Positions 1 to 9,204 of a stretch of DNA of 64,000 nt are shown here, one piece after another; position 1 is the stretch's first letter, and every line of letters begins with the position of its first letter. This DNA comes from an uncultured Clostridia bacterium (GTDB lineage: Bacteria; Bacillota; Clostridia; Christensenellales; DTU072): assembly GCA_944363505.1 (NCBI GenBank), contig CALVUD010000002.1, forward strand, positions 292,536-356,535, in the 5' to 3' direction. The notes below the pieces were generated by a model. That model was not told where the DNA came from and did not search any database. It saw only the letters and a program-made list of their open reading frames with translations. Both the position numbers and the translations under genes were made by a program.

Positions 1-3000
1 TCGACGCGAAAGCCGAAGAAGTATCCGTGCATGCGGCGTCGCCGAAATAGCTGAGTCCCGGGATAACGTACTCCGCTCCGTAAATTTTGGAGCTGCTGCC
101 CACCTGCACGTAAACGGTGCGTTTTTGAATCGTAAACCATTTCGCGTCGGCGCTGTCGGCGGAATTTTCGAACACGATCAGATAGTTCGGATTCATCGTG
201 CTCAAGGTGCCCGATGTGATCAGGTACTTTCCGACTTCGTAATCGCTGTTATACTTTTCCCTGAGGAGCGCGCCCAGTATCGAATCGTTATTGACGAGTC
301 CGCTTTCCGCAACGCCGTCGATTGCGGAAGCGTAAATCGGGATCGCGGGTTCTATCGCGCCGTAGGTCGCGCTGACGGAGTCGGTGTCTATTTTTACCTG
401 TCTTCTGGCGACGGTATACGCCTGAGTCTGATAAGTTACGGCATAGTTTTCGGAAGCGCTCTGGGTTACGAACGAAAGCGCGTACGTTCCCGCGGCGGTT
501 TTTTCGTTCATTTCTACGCGCGAAGCGCCGCTGAAGTATCCGAAGTCGAAGATATTGACACGCCTTGTGCCGTTATCGTCGGTAACGTAAGCGAAAGTCG
601 AATACGCCTCGGGATTTTTGTAAAGGTCGTCGAAACCCTCGCCTTCGGCAAAGCCCGAAGCCATGACCGTAACGTCGGGCGTCGGCTGACCGTATACTTT
701 TCCGCGTACCGTTGTACCCGCATACTCGAAAGGCGAAATCAGGAAAGTTACCGTGATCGTGCGCTTGTTTATGACCAAACTTTGCGAAGTATCGGTAAAT
801 TCGTTATGAATCGGGTCTCCCGCATAATAGACTACGACGGTGTAAATGCCCGCATCCACGGGAAGCGTATCGTAAACCTTACCCGAAGCGTCCGTATAAT
901 AGATCCTGTATGTGCCATCCGTACCGTCGCCCTCGGTAAAGCTCTTGCCGATGTTGTCGTAATCGAAATACCCCATCATCGTCAGTTTAATTCCGACGGA
1001 AGCGTTTTCGTCTTTATATACGCGCTCGTATACGTTAGAAGGATCGAACGTTATGCTCGGGGTGCGCCTGTCGCGCATATAAACGAGGTAGCTCGTTTCC
1101 GCCGTCTTTCCGTCGAAGGTATAATCTATGACTATTTTTTGGGTGCGCGTAACGTTTCCGTCTATTTCGGAATTGTCAAACGGCGCGGAGGTGTTCAGTC
1201 TGATATTGAACTGACCCGCGACCTCGCCCGCAACGCCCCTGATAACCGTGGCGTCCGCCAAAGAAACGATGTCGCTGAGTCCGTTGGAGTAATATATCCT
1301 GACGGTATCGGTTTCGGCGACTTCGAATTCTTCGCCTTCGACGTAATACTGTTTGGGAGGCATGCCGTTTATCTCTATTTTCACCAACTCCTTGGCGATA
1401 ACGGAGACCGTAACGGAGGTTTCCAGCCTCACGCCTTCGTAAACGTAGTAAACGGTTACGTTGCGTTCGCCCACAAGCGTATCGTATGCGTCGTAGCCGT
1501 TAGGATTTGACTCTGCGGAATAAGCGATGTATTGCTTTTCCAAAGGCACCTGCGCGTGGGTTCCGTCGCTGAATTCGAGGTTGACGGTGATCCCGGAAAG
1601 ATTTATGTCCGCTTCCTGAACCACGGTAATGTTGCTTACGTTCAACGATATTGAGCTCAGCGTACGCTCTGCGATCGTCAGCAAAATATAGAACTCGCAC
1701 CCGCGATAGATAAGTCTCGGGCTTTGCGTTCCGGGCGAAGAAAGGTTATACGAGCTTTCGTCCACGGTGATCTCGCCGATAATGTCCGACAGAATCGACA
1801 CTCTCGCCGAGCCGTCGGAATAGGTTACGGTAACGTACTGATCCATAAGGCGCGTGCTGTAGCCCGAGGACGAAACGACGTATACTCTGTTCAATTCCAA
1901 CGGAGCGCCGCCGTAAAGCTCGGTCTGCGGAGCCGAAGTACCGCTCGTCCACGCGACGGACACGGGGACAGCCTCGTTTACGGTTACGTCGAAAGTATCG
2001 GTCAAAGTATAAGTAAACGTGTTGCCCTCGGAAATTTCGTAATATGTATAGACGAGCGTTACCGTCTGGAGACCGCTGACGGAAGCGTTGTAGCCCGAAT
2101 AGCTCAGCGTGCCCGACTGTAGCGCGGCATTTATATCCGACACCGCCACGCGGGTACCGTTGTCGTAAACGAGATTGACGTTAAGTCCCGCGAAATTCAG
2201 GCTCTCGCCGCGCACGTATTCCGTTTTCATCGCGCTGACGTCGGCTTCCACGTCGACGAGCGAACGGGATTCAACGGTCAACGCGAAAGCATACGCTTCG
2301 GGGTCGGAAAGCGTTACGCCGTTCTCGGTGAAAGAATAAGGCACGTCTATAATGCCGGGCGTAAGATTGTCGCGACCGTTATAGACGATACCTACCCTGG
2401 GATCGGTCATGCGGACGAATTCCCTGAGGTTTACGCCGTCGGCAATTCCTTCGTAAACGATTTCCAGCCATACGCCGTCCAGATTAATCGAAGCGCCCGT
2501 CGGAATGACGAACTCGCTCGGGTCGTCGGGATTTACGGCGTCTATACCGCTCTCGTCGCGGTACATGCCCGCTATCGAAACTGGCGCGTTGGTTACCGTT
2601 ACCGCAATATTGCCGCCGAACACGGTCGACTCGCCTATTCCGCGGTTCTCGGGACGCAGAGTATATACGCCGACCTCCGTAAATATCAGATTGAGCCTGA
2701 CCCCGTCGTACTCGGTTTCGTAAGTCAGATCATCCGAAACGGGAACAAAACTCCAAGCGTTATAGAAAACCGCGTCAAATTCCGTAAAGGTTTCGCTGCC
2801 GCCGTCCGTATAGACGATTTCCAGCGCCAGCCCCGTCGGATCGAACGCGGTTCCCAAAGGTTGCGAGGAAACGAACGACCCGCCTTCGCCAATCACGTTC
2901 ACCGCCGAAACCGCGCGAGCGATAATGACGACGGCTTCCTTTGTAAATTCATCCTCATAATCGTTGCGGAACACGAAATCCGCGGTCGTATATCCGAGCG

Positions 3001-4540
3001 CCGCCGCGGCGTCGTAGCGCAGTTCGAACGAAGCGTTGTCCAGCTCAGCCACGTTTTCTATCGCCGCCCTCTCGGAAGCGCCGGAGTTGTAAATAATCTC
3101 TATTTCCAGTTCGCCGTAATTTATTTCGCCGGTACCGCGGTATATTACCGCAATGGCGCCGTCGTCGTCGGAATAGAAAAGAATGTCCGTTACTTCCAAA
3201 GCCTTGACTTCGAAAGTATATTCGGTCTCGAGGTTGCTTTGACGTATCAGCCACGTTACCTGACCGGGTTCGTCGTAAGTATCGGTTACCACGCCGCCCT
3301 GCCATACTATCATGGAATTGGTCAGCGCCGTTTCCTCGCCGTATTCGCCGTTGTCGTAAACGTACCTGTAAGTGAATTCGGAAACGTCGAAAGCGGTGTC
3401 CTCGAAAACTTCGGGAGCGGAAACGATCTCGAGTCCGACAAGGCTCCTGGCGTTAACGGTTACTACCAGCACGTCCTGCTTTTGGAGCACGGCTTCGCCG
3501 TATTTGAATTGCAATAAAAGCGACTGCTGTCCCGCTGCGGACGGAACGTATCCGGAAACGTCCACATACCTGTCGTCGGGAAGTTCTGCCGTAAGGATTT
3601 CGCCGTTGGTATAAGTGATCCTTATTACGGCGTCGCCCCAGTTAAAGGGAGTGCCCTGAAGCTGTTCGGGAACGGGGGTCAGGAATTCGTAAGAAGCAAC
3701 GTTCCTCTCCTGTACGCTTACGTTGTACGATACGGTAAAACCGTAATACTCCAGCGTTACCGGAACGCGTGAGTTTTCGACTCCCGAATCGAAAGAAACG
3801 ACCTTTAACCCTTCCAGCAACGTGCCGCCCGACACCATTTGGAAACGTTCGGAATATCCGTTGTTATAGGTAACGAAAAGTTCCCCTCCGCTAAGATCGA
3901 CGTCGCTGTCGCCGAGATAATAAATGTTTCTGGAGGGTTGAACGGTGATCTCGATACGGCTGATCTCGCGCTCTCTGACGTTCACCGCATACGTGGCGGT
4001 AACCGTTTCGCCGTTAACGGTATATGTTACGGTGATACTTTGCTGCCCTATCGTATCGCGGTCGTATCCGGAGCACATCTCGGCGGTAACGGGAACGGTC
4101 TCCACGCGTGAATCGACGTAAGTGATGATCAGATTGTTTCCTTCCGTTTTCAGGTTCTGACCCTGAACGTGATCGTAGTTTTCGGAAGGTATCTCGAGTT
4201 CCACCGTGGAAACGGAACGGCGCTTAACCTCGACCATAACGGTTACGCTGCTGTTGCCGTAATAGATTTTTATGTACTGTGTGCCCAAAACCGAAGAATC
4301 GAAATCGGAGATCATGCTGGGGGTAACGTCAATCAGTTCCTCCTGACCGTTGACGTAAGTAACCAAAATCCTGGCGCCGTTCAAATCGAACTCTTCGCCG
4401 AGATAATAGCTGGTTTTAGGCGAGGAGTAAACACGGATATTGTCTATGTTCGCCTCATTTTCGCACGCGGTCAGCGTCAGTAACGACAGCATGCCTATCA
4501 TAACGATCGCCAGAATTATTAAAATCGATTTCTTCTTCAT
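1..4540 (-). CDS. Giant Ig-like repeat lipoprotein (3' end outside window)
   Basis: An open frame runs from the ATG at 4540 to the window edge, at least 1513 codons without a stop. The start has an AGAGG site and opens with a Lys-rich, hydrophobic lipoprotein signal ending in the lipobox LTAC (Cys26). The rest is a chain of beta-rich repeats of about 75 residues with recurring 'YxxGxxLDLxG', 'V.Y.NG' and 'G.Q.V.V.Y' elements, typical of bacterial Ig-like domains; the part near the window edge looks like MBG-type modules. It is inferred to sit on the outer face of the membrane as an adhesin or glycan-contact protein. The gene at 10750-14505 has the same architecture. No catalytic domain is visible. 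The ligand is unknown. Confidence 0.85.
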   Translation of the reverse strand, partial: MKKKSILIILAIVMIGMLSLLTLTACENEANIDNIRVYSSPKTSYYLGEEFDLNGARILVTYVNGQEELIDVTPSMISDFDSSVLGTQYIKIYYGNSSVTVMVEVKRRSVSTVELEIPSENYDHVQGQNLKTEGNNLIITYVDSRVETVPVTAEMCSGYDRDTIGQQSITVTYTVNGETVTATYAVNVREREISRIEITVQPSRNIYYLGDSDVDLSGGELFVTYNNGYSERFQMVSGGTLLEGLKVVSFDSGVENSRVPVTLEYYGFTVSYNVSVQERNVASYEFLTPVPEQLQGTPFNWGDAVIRITYTNGEILTAELPDDRYVDVSGYVPSAAGQQSLLLQFKYGEAVLQKQDVLVVTVNARSLVGLEIVSAPEVFEDTAFDVSEFTYRYVYDNGEYGEETALTNSMIVWQGGVVTDTYDEPGQVTWLIRQSNLETEYTFEVKALEVTDILFYSDDDGAIAVIYRGTGEINYGELEIEIIYNSGASERAAIENVAELDNASFELRYDAAAALGYTTADFVFRNDYEDEFTKEAVVIIARAVSAVNVIGEGGSFVSSQPLGTAFDPTGLALEIVYTDGGSETFTEFDAVFYNAWSFVPVSDDLTYETEYDGVRLNLIFTEVGVYTLRPENRGIGESTVFGGNIAVTVTNAPVSIAGMYRDESGIDAVNPDDPSEFVIPTGASINLDGVWLEIVYEGIADGVNLREFVRMTDPRVGIVYNGRDNLTPGIIDVPYSFTENGVTLSDPEAYAFALTVESRSLVDVEADVSAMKTEYVRGESLNFAGLNVNLVYDNGTRVAVSDINAALQSGTLSYSGYNASVSGLQTVTLVYTYYEISEGNTFTYTLTDTFDVTVNEAVPVSVAWTSGTSAPQTELYGGAPLELNRVYVVSSSGYSTRLMDQYVTVTYSDGSARVSILSDIIGEITVDESSYNLSSPGTQSPRLIYRGCEFYILLTIAERTLSSISLNVSNITVVQEADINLSGITVNLEFSDGTHAQVPLEKQYIAYSAESNPNGYDAYDTLVGERNVTVYYVYEGVRLETSVTVSVIAKELVKIEINGMPPKQYYVEGEEFEVAETDTVRIYYSNGLSDIVSLADATVIRGVAGEVAGQFNIRLNTSAPFDNSEIDGNVTRTQKIVIDYTFDGKTAETSYLVYMRDRRTPSITFDPSNVYERVYKDENASVGIKLTMMGYFDYDNIGKSFTEGDGTDGTYRIYYTDASGKVYDTLPVDAGIYTVVVYYAGDPIHNEFTDTSQSLVINKRTITVTFLISPFEYAGTTVRGKVYGQPTPDVTVMASGFAEGEGFDDLYKNPEAYSTFAYVTDDNGTRRVNIFDFGYFSGASRVEMNEKTAAGTYALSFVTQSASENYAVTYQTQAYTVARRQVKIDTDSVSATYGAIEPAIPIYASAIDGVAESGLVNNDSILGALLREKYNSDYEVGKYLITSGTLSTMNPNYLIVFENSADSADAKWFTIQKRTVYVQVGSSSKIYGAEYVIPGLSYFGDAACTDTSSAFAS

Positions 4541-4758
4541 AATTACCTCTGAGAAGTTTTGGGCATAACTTCCCGTTTAATTCTATCATATCGCGCGCGC
4601 GTACTTACAATATAAATAATTAAATTTACTATTGTTATACTTTGGAGCGCGCGTTCCGCCGCCGAAAATTCGCCGCGGCGGCAAAACTACCGAACCCGTT
4701 TTTCACGCAAATCAGGCTTTCGATGCAAGGCGATCCGCCCGCTTTTCCGGGCGACGAC

Positions 4759-4790
4759 AAAAGACCGCCGCGTTTTGGCGACGGTCTTTT
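4759..4790. terminator. Bidirectional intrinsic terminator in a 312-bp gap
   Basis: A 9-bp stem AAAAGACCG/CGGTCTTTT with a short loop carries T-runs on both strands, so it can stop the minus-strand gene ending at 4853. The remainder of the gap (4541-4852) holds an AT-rich stretch with alternating CG (4589-4600), which is probably the promoter region of the giant lipoprotein, although I could not assign a good -35. No small gene is convincing there. Confidence 0.6.
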
Positions 4791-4852
4791 AAATTAAAAT
4801 TCAGGTATGGAAAAACCGTTATGCGTTTTGACAAAGGCGCTCTGCGGAAAAG

Positions 4853-6148
4853 TTATCTGCAATACGCGGCTATCGTTTTTACCCTGTTCGGGTCTTCGAA
4901 AGAATCGCGTATGCCCAGCGAGTCGATCACGCTTTCCACGGGCTGACGACGGGAACGGGCGATGAATCTGATTATTTCGACCACAAGCGCGTCGTTGTAA
5001 TACTCCACCTTACCGCCGACCACGGCGCAATACGCAAACCCCATCATGGCGAATATCTGGTCCACGGAATAACCCAGTCTGTCGCTGAGATCTATTATCG
5101 TGTCTATCGCCAGAGAGCGTTTGTCGTAAATGTCCAGCTGAAGCGCTTCGCAGGCGTAATCGAACGTGCGCTTCGCGCCTATTATCAGCTCCTGAATCGT
5201 CTTGAGCATCAGAACATACTTTACCCTGCCGGAAACGGCGAGTTTTTTGCAGATCTTGTCGAAAGGCGCCGCGGAACGCTCGTTGACCTCGGCAATTATC
5301 TTCGGCATCACGTCGTTTGGAATTTTCTTTTTGGTGAAGCAACCGAAGTCTATCAGCGTATTTTCTATCGCGTCGTTCAGTTTATCGAACGACGGGCACA
5401 GCATCGAAGCCAGATCCGCCGAGAAAACGGGTCTGACGACGTCCGACTGCGCTTCCTTCAGCGCGCTTTGTCCTTCCGCTCCGAAAGCCGCCGAGAATGC
5501 GGTACGGGACGAAATTCCCTTTTCGCCTTCGCCTACGGAACAGAACGGATACTTTCCGCCCTGGCGCGCTTCGCCGCGTACCGCGGGCTGACGTTCGACC
5601 ACCACTATCTGTTCGGCGGTCTCTGCCGCGTCCTTTAAACGCTTTATCAGCGGACGCGACCTGAACGGCGAACCCGAATGATCGAAGACCTCGTTGTAAT
5701 AGCCGATATACGTCGTCATCGCCAGGGCGAAGAAACGCCTTAAGCTTATCTCGGTCTGGTCGAAAGACGCCGCGACGAAATATGCGGAGTTATTCAGCAC
5801 GGAATAACTCTGTATTTCGACGGGATAATACGGCAACGCGCCCGCTATACATTTGATAAAATAGTTTTTCGCGCCCGCCGTGGGGAACACGGGCTGACCC
5901 GCTTTTCCCATCAGAGCCACTCTGTAAAATTTGGCGACGTCCGAGTTATAAGCGCCTACGCCGATTTCCTCGAAGCCTCTTCCGCTCCGTCTGACGATCG
6001 AAACGGCGTCGGGCTGCTGACCGTTGACGAACGTGCCGTTAACATACGACATGTCGCGGTTCGGATCGTATAGCGCCGAACCCTGAGGCGGTACTGCGTA
6101 ACCGGTTCCACGAACGTTAGAATTTATTCTGTCGGTACGTCTTGACAT
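4853..6148 (-). CDS. RAYT/Y1-transposase-like protein lacking the HUH motif
   Basis: This 431-residue protein has a good GGAGG site. Residues about 70-175 follow the fold pattern of REP-associated tyrosine transposases: 'FYRVALMGKAGQPVF', a helix, 'YPVEIQSYSVLNNSAYFV', then a helix with 'TTYIGYYNEVFDHSGSPF'. In active members the second block reads 'pNHxHll'; here both histidines are absent (NNSAY), although the tyrosine-bearing helix and the G-rich 'GSPF' turn remain. A long helical C-terminal half (about 255-431) may bind DNA. It lies 66 bp downstream of the GPH symporter on the same strand. The family call is my reading of pattern, not a search. It is probably domesticated rather than an active transposase. 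Confidence 0.55.
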   Translation of the reverse strand: MSRRTDRINSNVRGTGYAVPPQGSALYDPNRDMSYVNGTFVNGQQPDAVSIVRRSGRGFEEIGVGAYNSDVAKFYRVALMGKAGQPVFPTAGAKNYFIKCIAGALPYYPVEIQSYSVLNNSAYFVAASFDQTEISLRRFFALAMTTYIGYYNEVFDHSGSPFRSRPLIKRLKDAAETAEQIVVVERQPAVRGEARQGGKYPFCSVGEGEKGISSRTAFSAAFGAEGQSALKEAQSDVVRPVFSADLASMLCPSFDKLNDAIENTLIDFGCFTKKKIPNDVMPKIIAEVNERSAAPFDKICKKLAVSGRVKYVLMLKTIQELIIGAKRTFDYACEALQLDIYDKRSLAIDTIIDLSDRLGYSVDQIFAMMGFAYCAVVGGKVEYYNDALVVEIIRFIARSRRQPVESVIDSLGIRDSFEDPNRVKTIAAYCR

Positions 6149-6214
6149 AGCGTTTCCTCCACTTTGTTCCCTTAGGGATGCGGGAACCTGTTTTTATTGT
6201 TTCCCTAATTAAAT

Positions 6215-7810
6215 TTATGCGTTTTCGGTATCCGAAACCTCGGCTTGAGTAGCCGATTCCGCTTTACGCAGGTTGATTTGTTCGACAAGCCATCTCTGCT
6301 TGTCCTCGGTGATCGTATAGAAGAACATCGGGATCACGCAGGCAATAAAGCTGACAACGCCGGAAAGTACCAGCATCAGCCACAGCTTGTTGAGTCCGTC
6401 CACGGTCATGGAACCCTCGGGATTCGAAGGGCTTATACCGCTCATTCTGTAAGCGATAACGCCGATGAACGCGCCGATCGCCATACCGATCTTGTTGATA
6501 AGCGTCTGCATAGCGAAGCATATGCCTTCCGCACGTTCGCCCGTCTTCCATTCGAGATATTCGACGGTGTCGCCTATCATCGCATAGGTCATTATGTTGG
6601 ATATTCCCTGCGGAATACCTATCAGCAGCATGCATACTACGCATACGACCAGTCCGGCTGTACCGTTAGTGCCGCGCAGAGCGCCCTTGTCGAAGTCCCA
6701 CATAAAGAACATCACTACCATCGCTATCGCTCCTATAATATGAGAACCGATAAACGACCATTTCTTGGTAAATTTCTTTGTAAGCCAAGGGCAAAGCACA
6801 GAAGCTATGAGTCCGCCCGGCACGACCAGCATCGTCAACAGACTGTACGCGCCTTCGTCGCCCAAAGCATATTTGCAAAAATACAGACCGCCGGTGTATG
6901 TATAAACCATTCTGGCGCCGCCGAGAATACCCGACAGCACTATCAGCATCAGTTCTTTATTTTTAAACAGCAGCTTGAGGTTATGTCCGAGAGAAGGAAG
7001 TTTCTGATTGTCCTCTATCGTGCCGCAACGTTCCTTTGTGTTCTTGAAACCGATATAAAACATCGGTAAGGACAAAATGACTAGTACGATTGCGATTATA
7101 AAGTATGTGTATTTCAACGTTGTCGCGTTTTCGACGGCATATATCGGATTGACCAGACTTTTGCCGTCTGCGGTGGTATAATGATACTGTTTGGTTACCG
7201 CGGCGGTAATCTGGGGAACGAGTATCGTAACGAGTCCCGCGCCCGCCGTACAGAACAACCTTGCTATCGTCAACAGATTGCCGCGTTTTGTGGTATTATT
7301 CGTCATCGTGGTGGAAAGTCCCCAGTAAGGAACGTCAGCCACCGTATAAACCACGCTCCACACGACGTAGATAAGACTAAGCGCTATAAAACCGCCTAGA
7401 TCTTTAGGATACCACGGCAAAAAGCACAAAATCGTCATGATTGCGATAGGAATTGCCATCCACAGAAGGTAAGGACGACATTTACCCCACTTAGTACGCG
7501 TTCTGTCCACTATCGAACCCATAATCGGGTCGTTAAACGCGTCGAAAAGACGCGTAACGAGCATAAGGATCGCCACCGCGGTAACACCGGTCATTGCGCC
7601 TACATTGGTATCTATATTGAATCCCAAAGCGTCGGTCATGAACACCGTAAGGTAAGAACCTATAACGGTGCAGATAAAGTTTTGTCCCAGTCCGCAGATG
7701 CTGTAGCTCCAACTCTCTTTAGGTTGGATGTCGCCGTCGTTAGGCGTAGTTCCGAAAAGTTTGTGCGAAAACGCACTGAACTTTTGCGAGATGGTCGTTT
7801 TCCCTTCCAT
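6215..7810 (-). CDS. GPH-family sugar:cation symporter
   Basis: A 531-residue polytopic membrane protein of the MFS, glycoside-pentoside-hexuronide (GPH) branch. About twelve hydrophobic segments are visible, with the family signature 'DAFNDPIMGSIVDRT' followed by 'KWGKCRPYLLW' near residues 90-120, and the second-half motif 'EYLEWKTGERAEGICFAMQ'. Such proteins import glycosides or uronates with Na+ or H+. It has an AAAGGAGGG site and begins 12 bp after the class II aldolase gene, so it is the last transporter gene of the aminotransferase/aldolase operon. The substrate cannot be read from sequence. It is one of three GPH symporters in the window. Confidence 0.9.
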   Translation of the reverse strand: MEGKTTISQKFSAFSHKLFGTTPNDGDIQPKESWSYSICGLGQNFICTVIGSYLTVFMTDALGFNIDTNVGAMTGVTAVAILMLVTRLFDAFNDPIMGSIVDRTRTKWGKCRPYLLWMAIPIAIMTILCFLPWYPKDLGGFIALSLIYVVWSVVYTVADVPYWGLSTTMTNNTTKRGNLLTIARLFCTAGAGLVTILVPQITAAVTKQYHYTTADGKSLVNPIYAVENATTLKYTYFIIAIVLVILSLPMFYIGFKNTKERCGTIEDNQKLPSLGHNLKLLFKNKELMLIVLSGILGGARMVYTYTGGLYFCKYALGDEGAYSLLTMLVVPGGLIASVLCPWLTKKFTKKWSFIGSHIIGAIAMVVMFFMWDFDKGALRGTNGTAGLVVCVVCMLLIGIPQGISNIMTYAMIGDTVEYLEWKTGERAEGICFAMQTLINKIGMAIGAFIGVIAYRMSGISPSNPEGSMTVDGLNKLWLMLVLSGVVSFIACVIPMFFYTITEDKQRWLVEQINLRKAESATQAEVSDTENA

Positions 7811-7822
7811 GAATACCCTCCT

Positions 7823-8464
7823 TTATTTAGTCGCTCTTTTGTAAAATACTTCGAATATATCGTCTATATCGATTTCTTCCTTATTCAGTTCGCGCCCGAC
7901 CACGCTTTCGATATAAGCGCGGCTGTTTTCTTCCATCGCCTTGCATACATCGAACGCGCCCTCTATCGTTTCGGCGCAGACTACTATTCCGTGATTGGAC
8001 AAAAAGCAAGCGTTCCTGCCCTTTATTGCCTCGACCGCGCCGTTTGTCAGCTTCTTTGTCCCGGGCAGTCCGTAAGCGCCCGCGCGCACGGAGTCGCCTC
8101 CGAGCAACTTTTTATGCTCCTCGCTTATAACGGGGATCTCCTTCCTTGCCGCCGCCAATGCCGAACTCCACAACGGGTGCGAATGGATCACCGCGCCGAT
8201 CTCGGGACGGTCGCGGTATATCGCGGCATGGATCTTCTTCTCCGACGTCGGTTTTATCGGACTGTCGTATTCCAGAGTTTCTATGTCGACCACGACGGTG
8301 TCCTCGGGACGCATACGGATATAATCCATGGCCGAAGGGGTAACCACCATCTTTTTGTCGTCCAGACGAATAGAGATGTTTCCCCATGTGCCTTGAACGA
8401 GATTGCTTTCCAGTAATTTTACGCCCGCGTCTTTAACAGCCTGCCTTACTTCTTTTTCCGTCAT
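7823..8464 (-). CDS. Class II aldolase/adducin-family sugar-phosphate aldolase
   Basis: A 213-residue protein of the L-fuculose-phosphate aldolase / ribulose-phosphate 4-epimerase family. The expected motifs are intact: 'GTWGNIS' (phosphate and metal site region), 'TSEKKIH' with the general-base glutamate, 'HSHPLW' giving two zinc histidines, and 'SNHG' giving the third. It should cleave a ketose- or acid-phosphate into dihydroxyacetone phosphate (or pyruvate) and an aldehyde in the cytoplasm. Its start is 1 nt from the stop of the degenerate paralogue upstream, with a GGGAGG site, so the two are translationally linked. The exact substrate is unknown; the aminotransferase and GPH neighbours suggest a sugar or amino-sugar route. 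Confidence 0.85.
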   Translation of the reverse strand: MTEKEVRQAVKDAGVKLLESNLVQGTWGNISIRLDDKKMVVTPSAMDYIRMRPEDTVVVDIETLEYDSPIKPTSEKKIHAAIYRDRPEIGAVIHSHPLWSSALAAARKEIPVISEEHKKLLGGDSVRAGAYGLPGTKKLTNGAVEAIKGRNACFLSNHGIVVCAETIEGAFDVCKAMEENSRAYIESVVGRELNKEEIDIDDIFEVFYKRATK

Positions 8465-8465
8465 G

Positions 8466-9104
8466 TCAGCCTCCCTGTTTCTGCTCTTCCAGCTTTGCCG
8501 CCTGGTCTTTTTTGCTGTATTTCAGTTTGTAGACCAGACGCATCAGAACGGCGTCGAACAAGCCTATCCTGACGGGTTTTGCGACTATCGACGAACCGAC
8601 GTAACACAATGCGCCCTTTTCCAAAACCAACGAACCGGTGAACGCTTCGTCAAGCGTTCTGCCCGTGGCTATGACTCCGCCGTTTCTTATAAGGCACGCG
8701 TTTCTTCCCGACAACGTCTTTAAAACGTCGGCGGCTTTATCCGAAGGCGAAACTTTGGCGCTCGGTCCGATAATCTGAGCCATGTCGTCCAAAGTCGCGG
8801 GGAAAGATTTCAGCTTGCGCGCGATACCCGTACAAAACGGCGCATGATTCATAATGACGGCGTTAATATCCTCGCGGGTGCCGTAAACGGCAAGGTGCAA
8901 CGCCTCCGTCGCGTTCGCCGCGGCGTTCTTGCCGACGAAACGCACGTCTTCTTCGGTCAATGACGCGACGTCTTTATCGGGGGAAGTTATAAGCATCCCT
9001 TCATCCGTTCTCAGACTGACCACGTCGCCCGGCATCGTCAGATTGTGTTCTGCAAGTTTTTTGCAACAATCCAACACCAGTTTTTTTCTGGTATCCTCAA
9101 CCAT
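8466..9104 (-). CDS. Class II aldolase-fold protein with lost zinc ligands
   Basis: A 212-residue protein that aligns along its length with class II aldolases such as the product of the next gene. The 'GNIS' motif reads GDVV. The paired-histidine motif reads 'MNHAPF', keeping only the second histidine. The third-ligand motif reads 'RNGG', with no histidine. The glutamate-containing segment 'TEALHL' is kept. With two of three zinc ligands missing, it is probably not a standard metal-dependent aldolase; it may be a non-catalytic subunit or a changed enzyme. The reading frame is intact and the gene is coupled to the canonical paralogue (1-nt gap), which argues against simple decay. Confidence 0.75.
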   Translation of the reverse strand: MVEDTRKKLVLDCCKKLAEHNLTMPGDVVSLRTDEGMLITSPDKDVASLTEEDVRFVGKNAAANATEALHLAVYGTREDINAVIMNHAPFCTGIARKLKSFPATLDDMAQIIGPSAKVSPSDKAADVLKTLSGRNACLIRNGGVIATGRTLDEAFTGSLVLEKGALCYVGSSIVAKPVRIGLFDAVLMRLVYKLKYSKKDQAAKLEEQKQGG

Positions 9105-9121
9105 GCGGTAAATCCTCCTCT

Positions 9122-9154
9122 CGTGCGCGCACCCCCGCAGGCGACGCGCGCACG
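9122..9154. other. Intercistronic GC-rich hairpin
   Basis: A perfect 9-bp inverted repeat, CGTGCGCGC/GCGCGCACG, with a 15-nt loop lies in the 100-bp gap between the aminotransferase and the degenerate aldolase genes. No T-run follows, so it is more likely an mRNA stability or processing element than a terminator. Confidence 0.5.
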
Positions 9155-9204
9155 CATAAACCTAATAATGTTTTTCCCTTGCGGGAACGTCCTTTCGGAG
9201 CTGA

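Noticed and set aside
125..1510. Long plus-strand frame opposite the giant lipoprotein gene
   Set aside because: It is a shadow of the minus-strand Ig-repeat gene, has an Arg/Val-rich composition with no domain, and no ribosome site. Similar frames opposite most large genes were left out.
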